Positions 43,851 to 52,832 of a stretch of 64,000 nucleotides of DNA are shown here, in pieces (position 1 is the first letter of the stretch; every line of letters begins with the position of its first letter). Below the pieces are notes generated by a model, which worked only from the letters and a program-made list of their open reading frames with translations, did no database searches and had not been told where the DNA came from. Position numbers and translations under genes: made by a program. Source of the stretch: Nansenia antarctica (taxonomy: Eukaryota; Chordata; Actinopteri; Argentiniformes; Microstomatidae); contig OZ022349.1 in assembly GCA_963989245.1 (NCBI GenBank), forward strand, positions 3,621,415 to 3,685,414. The letters are read 5' to 3'.

Positions 43851-44503
43851 GTAGTAAATTAAAAAGAAAAAAGAAAGTATAGGGGTCTAATACATTTTTA
43901 GATGACTAAATCTAAATCTAAGTGTCTTTGTAGGACAATCTACTCTGTAGACTGCAAGTATACATCTAGATTTCGGGCGGAAAAGCGGCGAACAAGCAAC
44001 GCCAGCGTCCTCTCTCGACCGGCGAATTTTGTGATTATCTGATCTAAATACCCATTCCAACAACCTCCACTAAGGTCCTCCAACAAAGTCAGAAGGGACA
44101 AAAGAGATTCATTAACATTCAGGCAGTCGGCTAATCTAAAGAGGAGGAGGAGAGAGGAGGAGAGAGGAGGTCACGAGGGCAAGAGGATCTACACAGGGGG
44201 AGAATTACGTGTCAGGCTTCCTGTAGTCAGGAGTGAACACGGCCTTTGTTAGAAGGACACTCTGGGATTGGTACATCCATGTTTGGACTTTCAAATCCAC
44301 CGTACAGTATGTCCATTGATTATTAATTAGTATAACTTAGAAATGCTGCTTCATGTCCTTAGTTCAACCCCATCAGAACCCAGAACATACGTTTGTATGA
44401 CGTCAACGTACTTGACAAACACGGTGTAGCATCAAAGCATGATTCAAACTATGCTGAACTCATGGACAGACACTTCTTGCGTCCATAGTTCCATCTATAC
44501 ATA
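43851..44503. other. No gene seen
   Basis: A GGAGGAGA-rich patch lies at 44142-44170. Otherwise unique. Confidence 0.4.
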
Positions 44504-44760
44504 CAGCTGTGGCGCAGGAGGTAGAGCTGCCGTCTAATGATCGCAAGGTTGGCAGATCGGTGGTTCGAGCCCCGGCTGGCCACATGTCGAGGTGTCCTTG
44601 GGCAAGACGCTGAACCCTAAATTGCTCCCAGTGAGCGGGCCGGCGCCTTGCATGGTAGCTTGGCCGCCATTGGTGTGTGAATGTGTGTGTGAATGGGTGA
44701 ATGAGAGGCCGTTGTAAAGCACTTTGGATAAAGGCGCTATTTATAAAGTGCAGTCCATTT
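44504..44760 (+). mobile_element. tRNA-derived SINE, family 1, copy 7
   Basis: CAGCTGTGGCGCAGGAGGTA head, GGTTCGAGCCCC B-box, complete body and a GGCGCTATTTATAAAGTGCA tail variant. Flanks share ACTTCTTGC.TCCAT and CCATCTATACAT on both sides (44472-44502 and 44762-44783), an unusually long imperfect direct repeat. Confidence 0.93.
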
Positions 44761-45540
44761 TACTTCTTGCATCCATCTATACATTTTATTTCTTCAGCCC
44801 CGTCCCTTTGTTGTTTGTTTGAACCCAGATTATCCCTTTAAAGGCTCTACAGTACCTATAGAGCCCCCCTCCACCCCGCTTCCCAGTATTGGACAGGTAA
44901 GCAGGCATCAAGTCAGGTTCATTGTGAGAACCACCACCACAATTAGGACAATGAGCCCCCACAAACAGCTTGCAGATTAAACTAATTCATCAAGGGAATG
45001 GAACGAAACATATCAAATGTCTTTGTAATTACAGAATACGATCGTTTTATTAAGGGCTAATAAATTGAACTGAATTGTCCTCCTGACTTCGAACTAACTA
45101 ACTTTAGGTTAGTTAAAGCCGGGTGGATATCTTTAAAGAACTGAATGGTCTGTGGCGTAGAATCTATCCCCCTCGTTCTGGAATAACCGTCCTGTACACA
45201 GGAGACGGAGACAGAGCTGCGAGCCAGATTCCCAGATTTGTTTCTTAAGGGCTTCATTACGAGGCCTGCCACGTAGGTTTGCCGGCTTGTTGATAAAACG
45301 CCCTCACTGACAATAGAGGTTGATGATTAACTCCACGTTCAGGAAACAGTATTTATCCAGCCTGAGTTGTTTAATTCATTAATATGATGAAACTATTAGA
45401 GCTACTTCCTTTTGGGGCCTCTGTTGCTTTGTATTGCAGGGGATAAGGCATTGTTATATACTGCAATGGGCCTCGCGAAGACATTTCTCACACCACTGTT
45501 CTTGTGTAATGACCGATGTGATAATAATACTGTATGTGCC
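44761..45540. other. No gene seen
   Basis: A local palindrome CTAACTAACTTTAGGTTAGTTA occurs at about 45096-45117. No coding support. Confidence 0.4.
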
Positions 45541-45692
45541 ATTTAGGTTAGCTGACACTTTTTACCCAAAGCGACTGACACTGCAGTGAGTAGCCTACGT
45601 ACATTTTTTTCAGTCTATATTGACCCAGCGGGAATCAAACTAACAACCAACAAAAGCGTTGTTAGCACCATGCTCTAACCACAGAGGACCAG
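45541..45692 (-). mobile_element. tRNA-like SINE joined to the 'CCAAAGCGACT' module
   Basis: On the minus strand a tRNA-like head (TGGTTAGAGCATGGTGCTAA with A-box, AGTTTGATTCCC as B-box) is followed about 70 bases later by AGTCGCTTTGGGT and TAGCTAACCTAAAT, the reverse of the 'TTTAGCAGACGC..CCAAAGCGACTTAC' module found alone at 10392, 15922 and 25712. This suggests that the module is a SINE 3' part. Confidence 0.6.
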
Positions 45693-45804
45693 CACATAAA
45701 CTATAGTCAATATTAACGACATTATTAAGGCCAACCATGATGTGGTGCATTAACACAGTACAGCCGTTTTCAGATGTTCATTCTCCATGCTCACATCAAG
45801 CTTA

Positions 45805-45807
<3 letters not shown>

Positions 45808-45856
<49 letters not shown>
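45808..45856. repeat. (TA)n microsatellite
   Basis: Pure AT run of about 48 bases abutting a TA-targeting MITE. Confidence 0.95.
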
Positions 45857-45859
<3 letters not shown>

Positions 45860-46151
45860 TGGGGGAAATAAGTATTGAACACATGAATATTTTGTCCAAT
45901 GAATGTATTTCCAATGAGCCTATTCAAGTGAAATTTGCACCAGACTTTGGTGTTAACTCAAACAATCCAGACAAACAATCTAAACATTAAAGTCCATATG
46001 TAAATAAAGTTATGTGTAATAAAGTTCGTTTTTGATTTTATGTCCGGATAGTTAATACCAAAGTCTGGTGCAAATTGCACTTGAATAGGCTCATTGGAAG
46101 TACATTTACTGGACAAAATATTGATGTGTTCAATACGTCTTTCCCCCACTG
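45857..46151. mobile_element. Tc1/mariner-type palindromic MITE
   Basis: Termini CAGTGGGGGAAATAAGTATT and, inward from the right, CAGTGGGGGAAAGACGTATT, flanked by TA on both sides (45855-45856, 46152-46153). The two halves are reverse complements over about 120 bases each (for example GCCTATTCAAGTG and ACCAGACTTTGGT words), leaving a short centre. The CAGTGGGG...AAGTATTGAACA end and TA duplication fit Tc1/mariner. The element sits in a TA microsatellite. Confidence 0.93.
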
Positions 46152-46163
46152 TACTATTAACAT

Positions 46164-46190
46164 ATATATATATATATATGTATATATATT
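46164..46190. repeat. Short (TA)n run
   Basis: TATA dinucleotides with a GTATATAT interruption. Confidence 0.85.
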
Positions 46191-46327
46191 GAGTATCTGT
46201 CAGTACTGGATACGTGTACATTCCCTAGAGGAGATGACCCTAACCACTCAAAGTGATACTTAGTTGTGTTGCTGACATAGTATTTATTTACACAGATTTA
46301 AACAGTTTCACATGCACTGCAGTAGAC

Positions 46328-46330
<3 letters not shown>

Positions 46331-46367
<37 letters not shown>

Positions 46368-46389
46368 TCCGTGAGTGTGTGTCTGTGTT
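46331..46389. repeat. (GT)n microsatellite at the left edge of duplicated segment D1
   Basis: Imperfect GT run ending where the copy of segment D begins. A second GT run lies at the other edge (48549-48612). Confidence 0.93.
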
Positions 46390-48546
46390 TGTCTTGGCAA
46401 ACTCAACAAGAAACCAAATACAGTACCATTCCTTCACAAACAAGGAAAAAGAGCCCAATTTCTCCTCCCTAGAGAAACTCAGCCATCCCAACATGGGTTT
46501 GGCTCCCATTCCCCCCAGAGGAGAAACATGAGATGACAGTCATGGCCTGCACAGCTGAAATCAATTCACAAATCACCCAGCAGCTCACCTGAACAATCAC
46601 CACTCCCTTTAGGCCCAATCCCAATTCACCCCTAGCCCTTCGTTTTCACCCCTATGGCTCGATTTGCGCGTTCACGTTTAGGGCGAGGGCTGTCTCAATT
46701 CATATTTCGTCGAGGGCTAGGGGTAAGGGGGAGGGCTAACTATTACTTCGTTTCGAGGGATTTCAGGACCAGACTAGCTTCGAAGGGCTAACGGTACGCT
46801 ACCCCTTGATACCAGGATGCATTGCGAATCATCTACAGAAATCTTATGTCGCTCTATTCAATGCGGAAATGTCATTTTAATTCTCTGTAATTACTTATTA
46901 ATAAAGATTTGAAAAATTATGATAACCATCTTATTGTCTTAGTTTAATGTCATTACAATGCATTATAGACCTTTTATTTATAACAAGCTTAACCCAAAAA
47001 TCGCTTTTATGTCGGTGCTGTGTCTAACGTTACAGTAACGCAACGCTGCATGACAGTCGAGCATTTCAGAGATGTACAGTCATAAATCAATTATTACCTG
47101 TGGCGTTTGACAGCGGATGATGGTACACATATGTAAAGTTATCTATCAAACGTTCGTCTGACTTGTACATGATGCGCATTTTGACCTATTTCCACCCGCA
47201 ATCTAATCCGAGCAGTTGTTATTAGGTAATATTATTAATGGGTTGTATCATTAATTTCAATGCATTATAGACCTTTTCTTTATAACAAGCACAACAACAA
47301 AACGTTATCATGCCGATGTGCTGTGTGCTGTGTGTCTAACGTTACAAGCTGATTTGTGCATGACAGCCGCGCATTGACATATTTCCATGTCTAATGGCAT
47401 ATGACACGCGAAATGTAACTACAGTTAAGGATACGCGTAAAGGATGATGATCTATCACCGTTCGACTCTACTGAGAAATGTTTCCGCTTATTTGTCATCT
47501 CTCCTTCACGGGCAAATGTGGCCGCGTCCCCAAGAGATCCTCTTTCTACGTTTTTGACCACCACTATGATGGATTGATTTTTGGATTCTAGACGACGAAT
47601 TGTTCTGAGAAAGGCGCTTGGTAACGTGATTTTTGGACAACGCTTTATGACTACTGATGGACTGGTTGTTTTGGTTGGAGTCATTCATTGTCATTAAATT
47701 CATTGTCATTATTGCGATGTCCACAAAAAAGACATCGCTGACGGAAGAGACTAAAAAAGGAACGTCTAAACACTACAGTGTGTTGATAACAAATGAAAAT
47801 AGATGCTTATAGCACACGCAACAGAAATAAACACAGCTGAACAAGGCATTGCGAGATGTGAGAATTCGCCGGCAACACAACGCGTCACCCGTACCACGTG
47901 ATGACGTAGGCGCCGTGAAGGGCTGTCCCAATTCATAGGGCTTAGATTTCAAGGGGTAGGGCTTGTGACGTATTCGAAGGCCTTGCCTTCGAATCGAGTG
48001 ACACTCGAAAACGAGCCATAGGGGTAGAAAAGAGAATCGGGATTGGGCCTTAGTCTGCAGTTCCACAGTGGAGGATTCAGTTCAACAAACACACTGTGGT
48101 AGGAACATTTGCCTATTGCAGTGCTGTGCTCAAACCAACTGTTTGCAGAGACCAGAGTGGCTGACGGTGAGATGACTTGGATGTGTGTTGTTGTTTGTTT
48201 GATATCAAGTTCAGTTCATGGTGAAGTTAAAGGGGCGGTACATCGTTTTTGAATGTTTTATTGCATTGTAAATGTATAATGTTTTATTGCATTGTAAATT
48301 CTTTCATATTGTTTCTTAGCCGCTATATTTTGTGTTTATACCTTTTCAAGGTTTTTCACCTACTACTACTGCTACTACTTGTAATTCTGATGAAAAAGAG
48401 ACAAAATTAAGTCCAAAATAAAAGGAGAAAGATAATTGCTGTCTGGTCATTGGATGCAGAAAGAGTGGAGTCCCAGTGAAACTCTGGTCAAACGGTCAAA
48501 GCCCTTTCAAGTTAGGGGAAGCACAGAAAACCAGAACATAACTTGA

Positions 48547-48552
<6 letters not shown>
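46390..48552 (+). repeat. Duplicated segment D, copy 1 (interrupted)
   Basis: 46390-46611 plus 48050-48552 correspond in order and orientation to 55147-55914, with few substitutions (for example ACAGTACCATTCCTTCACAA and GTAAAGGGGC/GTTAAAGGGGCGG words shared). Copy 1 carries the Harbinger-like element 46612-48049; copy 2 does not. Copy 2 has about 47 extra bases between two GTTTGATAT words. No coding function recognised; the unit may itself be a mobile element. Confidence 0.93.
46612..48049. mobile_element. Harbinger-like DNA transposon (1438 bp), non-autonomous
   Basis: Termini GGCCCAATCCCAATTCACCC and, inward from the right, GGCCCAATCCCGATTCTC. Flanked by tta at 46609-46611 and 48050-48052. 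The empty site ccctttagtctgc in segment D copy 2 (about 55365-55377) shows a single tta, so the duplication is 3 bp, as in PIF/Harbinger (TWA). Subterminal regions are symmetrical (TAGGGGTGAA/TAGGGGTAGAA). Internally a block of about 90 bases with TGCATTATAGACCTTTT and TGTCTAACGTTAC occurs twice, 300 bases apart. Frames at 47391-47724 on minus are not recognisable transposase or Myb-like protein, so I call it non-autonomous. Confidence 0.85.
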
Positions 48553-48589
<37 letters not shown>

Positions 48590-48612
48590 TGAGTGAGTGT
48601 GTGTGTGTGTCC
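48549..48612. repeat. (GT)n microsatellite at the right edge of segment D1
   Basis: GT run with GAGTGAGTGAGTGT interruption. Confidence 0.95.
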
Positions 48613-48798
48613 ATGTGTGCAGCAGGGGAGGGTTACACCACAGAGATAATGAAAGAGAAGAGGGGGGGGGGTCTTTAGCTCTCTCTCCCTTTATACAGAC
48701 CTTTGGAGTGTGGGCAGGGTCATGACATCACAATTACTGTGAGTTTAAACTCGGTATTCTCAGCTCTTATTTGAGTAATGGTACTGGTATCTGTGTAC

Positions 48799-49027
48799 GG
48801 AAGGTAGATCTGCCGTCTAATGATCGCAAGGCTGGCAGATCGGCGGTTCGAGCCCCGGCTGGCCACATGTCGGCGAAGTGTCCTTGGGCAAGACACTGAA
48901 CCCCATATTGCTCCCAGTGAGCGGGCTGGCGCCTTGTATGGTAGCTTGGCCGCCATTGGTGTGTGAATGTGTGTGTGAATGAGAGGCCGTTGTAAAGCGC
49001 TTTGGATAAAGTGCAGTCCATTTACCA
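48799..49027 (+). mobile_element. tRNA-derived SINE, family 1, copy 8
   Basis: 5'-truncated head (GGAAGGTAGATCTGCCGTC), B-box GGTTCGAGCCCC, CATGTCGGCGAAGTGTCC with a 3-base insertion. The tail lacks the GGCGCTATATAA segment (GGATAAAGTGCAGTCC). Confidence 0.9.
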
Positions 49028-49229
49028 CAATCTGAAGTCCTTTTTTTGAAGGGTTTTGGAGGACAACATCAGCCGCAGGTGTGTTCCATTAGCAGCAGGT
49101 GCAGCGCATCCATGGCCCCGCCCCCTCTGACACACCACCTCAACAGGGCACACTGGGCAGCGGCATAACAGCTGTCAATGTCTCATATTTATTCTAGGCT
49201 CTGTGTTGTGCTTTTCAAGTCTGCTATCT

Positions 49230-49254
49230 AAATGGTAAATGGCCACAGCCGCCC
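49230..49254 (-). mobile_element. 25-bp SINE stub with retained target duplication
   Basis: AAATGGTAAATGG (SINE 3' tail, minus orientation) is fused directly to CCACAGCCGCCC (SINE 5' head). All of the roughly 240 bases between are absent. Both sides carry ctatct (49224-49229 and 49255-49260), the expected target duplication of the original full insertion. Confidence 0.8.
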
Positions 49255-49472
49255 CTATCTGCTGTTGTCTGTCGACACGTGTTGACGACGTGTCAAGAGG
49301 TGTACCATCTGCAGACTACGTCACCAGCCAGCCGAACGATAGTGGCTTCACTGCAAGAGGCGAAACACTCTCCTTAAAACGGATGGTCAGGTTCCATTTG
49401 ACTAAAAAAGTACCTATAAAGTCTGCAGAGAAAGTCTAGAAAACTGACTTGTGTACAGAGTGGATGAATGCA

Positions 49473-49815
49473 GGGCCGGTCCTAGGCATAGGCGAACTAG
49501 GCGGTCGCCTAGGGCGCCAAATGCCTCGAGGGCACCATATAATTGTATGTCTCTATGAATTTCATGTCTCTATGAAAATATGTCTCAGCCTACTGTCTCT
49601 ATTATGCTTTGCGATTAGTCACACTCGCCTCTTGCGAACCTCCCCAACCTCCCCAACCTCCCGCCCACCTGCCGGGACTAACGTGCGTGCCCTCTCTCGA
49701 AGGTGGCTTACTGTTGAATGTGTGGGTGGTGATGAGGCAGTACTGGTGGTGGCGCCCCAAAAATTTGGGGGGAGGTGGGGGGGGCATCAAATCATACTCT
49801 CGCCTAGGGCACCTA
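49473..49815. mobile_element. hAT-type element end, truncated
   Basis: CAGGGCCGGTCCTAGGCATA and GGCGGTCGCCTAGGGCGCCA at 49473-49515 are a terminus I recognise from fish hAT-type elements. CTCGCCTAGGGCACC at about 49799-49813 is a partial inverted counterpart. The right terminus itself and an 8-bp duplication were not found. Confidence 0.5.
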
Positions 49816-49915
49816 AATGAATGTATATGTACGGATGAATATGATCATGTACCAGTCTGGTTGCAAGTGGAAAGTCTGGTGAAAAAAAGGATCTGCCCAA
49901 GGATAGCATACCTAC

Positions 49916-50146
49916 GGAGCCCCCCTGGGGTCACATGGTTAGGCTCTACGAGCCAGAACGATTACAAGGATTCTAACCCTAATACTTGCGATCGTTCTGG
50001 CTCGTAGGGCCTAACCCTAACCCTAACCATAACCATAACCCTAACCCTAACGAATTACTAAACCGAGGGAACGAATTACAAAACCGAGGGAACGGATTCA
50101 TACATCAAATATTTTTTTACGACCATGTGACCCCAGGGGGGCTCCA
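49916..50146. mobile_element. Hairpin element with telomere-like repeats, inside the Tc1 pseudogene
   Basis: Arms GGAGCCCCCCTGGGGTCACA (49916 on) and its reverse complement (to 50146), plus an inner pair CTACGAGCCAGAACGAT / ATCGTTCTGGCTCGTAG. The loop has CCCTAACCCTAACC units and two GAATTACNAAACCGAGGGAA units. The Tc1 reading resumes on both sides: GCATACC before, CATACCACCTCATC after, suggesting a short CATACC duplication. Confidence 0.85.
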
Positions 50147-50236
50147 TACATACCACCTCATCTGTGAATCTGTGAAACATGGTGGAGGGGGTGCTATGGT
50201 TTGGGCATGTAGAGCTGCCACTAGAACTGTCTAATT

Positions 50237-50312
50237 AAGCGTTATGGAACGAGAAGCCGTGGTGGGCTATATATAATAGTTCTATATCGGTATATCGAGT
50301 TCCATAACGCTT
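50237..50312. repeat. 76-bp hairpin
   Basis: AAGCGTTATGGAAC at 50237-50250 and GTTCCATAACGCTT at 50299-50312 are exact reverse complements. It ends exactly where the MITE at 50313 begins. Confidence 0.8.
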
Positions 50313-50618
50313 TTATACAACGGTTACCACATTTATCCATCAATTATTTCACAAAAGAAAGACAAGACAAACTTTGAATTCATGTATTTTAATGGAACTA
50401 TGTTTTATCGTGAGTGTATTCATCCGCTGAACAGTTTTTTATCGGTTGCTAAGCAACGGTAAGAATGTAACTTCGATAACGGTAATATATACAAACGCAG
50501 GGTAGTATGAAAATATGTGTCAACATTCCATTTAGCCGTGCGTATGTCGTGGATATCGGCACGGCTGGAACGCAAACTGACCAATAGAGACAATGGACCA
50601 GATCTATCCGTTGTATAA
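50313..50618. mobile_element. Small MITE, 306 bp, TTATACAACGG termini
   Basis: TTATACAACGGTTA on the left; TTATACAACGGATAG inward from the right. The centre holds an imperfect palindrome (ATCGGTTGCTAAGCAACGGT). No target duplication resolved and superfamily unknown. Confidence 0.7.
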
Positions 50619-50805
50619 TGTCGATGATGTAATTGCTGGTAGCAGCAGCAGAATGTATCAAAATCAAAGTTTATTGATCAAATATACAATATACTGTACG
50701 TGATACAGATAAAATGCTCCGGACCGAAACATCTTCGTCTGCTCAATGCCTCCAAATTCACTGGACAGCATTTCATCATAGATAATGATCCAAAACATAC
50801 CGCCA

Positions 50806-50911
50806 TAGTATCTTCCGGAGCCTCAGGGCCAAAACTCAGAGGCTAACCAACAGCTACTTCCCCCAGGCCATCAAGCTCATGAACAAGCCTACTGTAGATG
50901 ATTGACTATCA
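50806..50911 (+). pseudogene. LINE C-terminal ORF remnant
   Basis: The plus-strand frame reads SLRAKTQRLTNSYFPQAIKL and MNKPTVDD then stop at about 50815-50907. 'R..R..SYFPxAIxLMN' is the C-terminal segment of fish non-LTR retrotransposon proteins. Its 3' untranslated part resumes at 52833-52968 after the minisatellite (GCCACTTTACTACTTGAACT, TATTTTATTACTAGTTATAC), so the array grew within the LINE 3' end. Confidence 0.7.
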
Positions 50912-50917
50912 TCCTCA

Positions 50918-51152
50918 ACCACACCCCATGTATACAGACCACCTTAACCTTAACACACCCCATGTATACAGACCACCTTAACCTTAACAAGCACACCCAG
51001 TGTATACAGACTACCTTAACCTTAACACACCCCATGTATACAGACCACCTAAACCTTAACACACCCCATGTATACAGACTACCTAACCTTAACAAGCACA
51101 CCCCATGTATACAGACTACCTACCCTTAACAAGCACACCCCATGTATACAGC
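50918..51152. repeat. 33-bp minisatellite, block 1
   Basis: Units of the form CACCCCATGTATACAGACTA plus CCTAACCTTAACA, some with an extra AGCA (CAAGCACACC). About seven units. Confidence 0.97.
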
Positions 51153-51857
51153 AAGGACGTGTCGTCCATATAAGCATAGTAAGCAGTGCTTACCCAACGA
51201 AAAAATAAAAACAGTGAAAATATTAAAATAAAAGTGCATGTAACCGTTTGTTTGTTTTCATTAAAAGAGTCGTATTTTAGGTCCCAGGGAAGCAGGAGTC
51301 ATTCATTTTGGCGCCACCTGCAGGAGTAAGCACTTGCTATTCTGCATGCTTGCATTGTGTTGCATTAGGGTTAGGTAGTCTGTATACATGGGCTGTGTTA
51401 AGGTTAAGGTAGTCTGTATACATGGGGTGTGCTTGTTAAGGTTAGGTAGTCTGTATACACGGGTTGTGCTTGTTAAGGTTAAGGAAGTCTGTAGTAGCCA
51501 GTAGTTGTGTTTTTCCAGTCCAGTCCAGTCTACGAAATCCCTTTAGGTCGCTGACAGTAATGTCCATATTCACAAAATCAAGCAAGTTATCCTTATTGAT
51601 TATTATTATTTAGATCGTTTGAGCTAGCTGGCATAAGCTATTCTGCCGGGCGAGAGAAAGTAAGGTGAAATGTTAAGTGATCTTGAAAGTGATAAGAGCC
51701 AATCAGTAGCTCTTATCGGAATGAACGAACTACTGATTGGCTGGTAAGCATGCTTACCCTGGCCACATTAAACAGCGGGCTGAGGCATCGGAAAAAATAA
51801 AAAAGACATTTTCACGCATTCGAATGTACGCGAGGGAAAGCAGAGAGAGAAGGTCCC
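51153..51857. mobile_element. Insertion in the minisatellite, possibly hAT-derived, with an inverted array block
   Basis: Starts CAAGGACGTGTCGTCCATAT followed by GTAAGCAGTGCTTACC, which resembles the 5' end of the ZMYM1-like hAT group (compare 32316). At 51366-51492 the minisatellite unit reappears in inverted orientation (GTTAAGGTTAGGTAGTCTGT form). A GAGCCAATCAGTAGCTCTTA palindromic patch lies at 51696-51745. Ends and target duplication are not resolved. Confidence 0.4.
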
Positions 51858-52832
51858 TAACACACCCCATGTATACAGACTACCTTAACCTTAACAAGCA
51901 CACCCCATGTATACAGACTACCTAAACCTTAACACACCCCATGTGTACAGACTACCTTAACCTTAACACACCCCATGTATACAGACTACCTTAACCTTAA
52001 CACACCCCATGTATACAGACCACCTAACCTTAACACACCCCACAGACTACCTAACCTTAACACACCCCATGTATACACACTAGTACTACCTTAACCTTAA
52101 CAAGCACACCCCATGTATACATACTACCTAACCTTAACACACCCCATGTATACAGACTACCTAACCTTAACACACCCCATGTATACATACTACCTAACCT
52201 TAACACACCCCATGTATACACACTACCTAAACCTTAACACACCCCATGTATACAGACTACCTAAACCTTAACACACCCCATGTATACAGACTACCTAACC
52301 TTAACACACCCCATGTATACACACTACCTAACCTTAACACACCCCATGTATACACACTACCTAACCTTAACACACCCCATGTATACACACTACCTAACCT
52401 TAACAAGCACACCCCATGTATACACACTACCTAACCTTAACACACCCCATGTATACATACTACCTTAACCTTAACACACCCCATGTATACAGACTACCTA
52501 AACCTTAACACACCCCATGTATACACACTACCTAACCTTAACACACCCCATGTATACAGACTACCTAACCTTAACACAGCCCATGTATACGGACTACCTA
52601 ACCTTAACACACCCCATGTATACAGACTACCTAACCTTAACACAGCCCATGTATACACACTACCTAACCTTAACAAGCACACCACATGTATACAGACTAC
52701 CTAACCTTAACACACCCCTCCCTAACCTTAACACACCCCATGTATACAGACTACCTAACCTTAACACACCCCATGTATACACACTACCTAAACCTTAACA
52801 AGCACACCCCATGTATACAGACTACCTAAACC
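51858..52832. repeat. 33-bp minisatellite, block 2
   Basis: About 29 units of CACCCCATGTATACAGACTA + CCTAACCTTAACA. Variants: CACACT for CAGACT, AAACC for AACC, an AGCA insertion and CAGCCC for CACCCC. Higher-order patterns are visible near 52270-52460 and 52480-52720. Thr/His/Pro/Tyr frames are repeat translations. Confidence 0.97.

Noticed and set aside
47391..47724. Harbinger transposase or Myb-like protein inside the 1438-bp element
   Set aside because: The frames contain no DDE-type blocks or Trp-rich helix pattern I can recognise, so the element is called non-autonomous.
51858..52832. CRISPR-like array of 33-bp repeats
   Set aside because: Units are directly adjacent with no unique spacers. 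It is a eukaryotic minisatellite.
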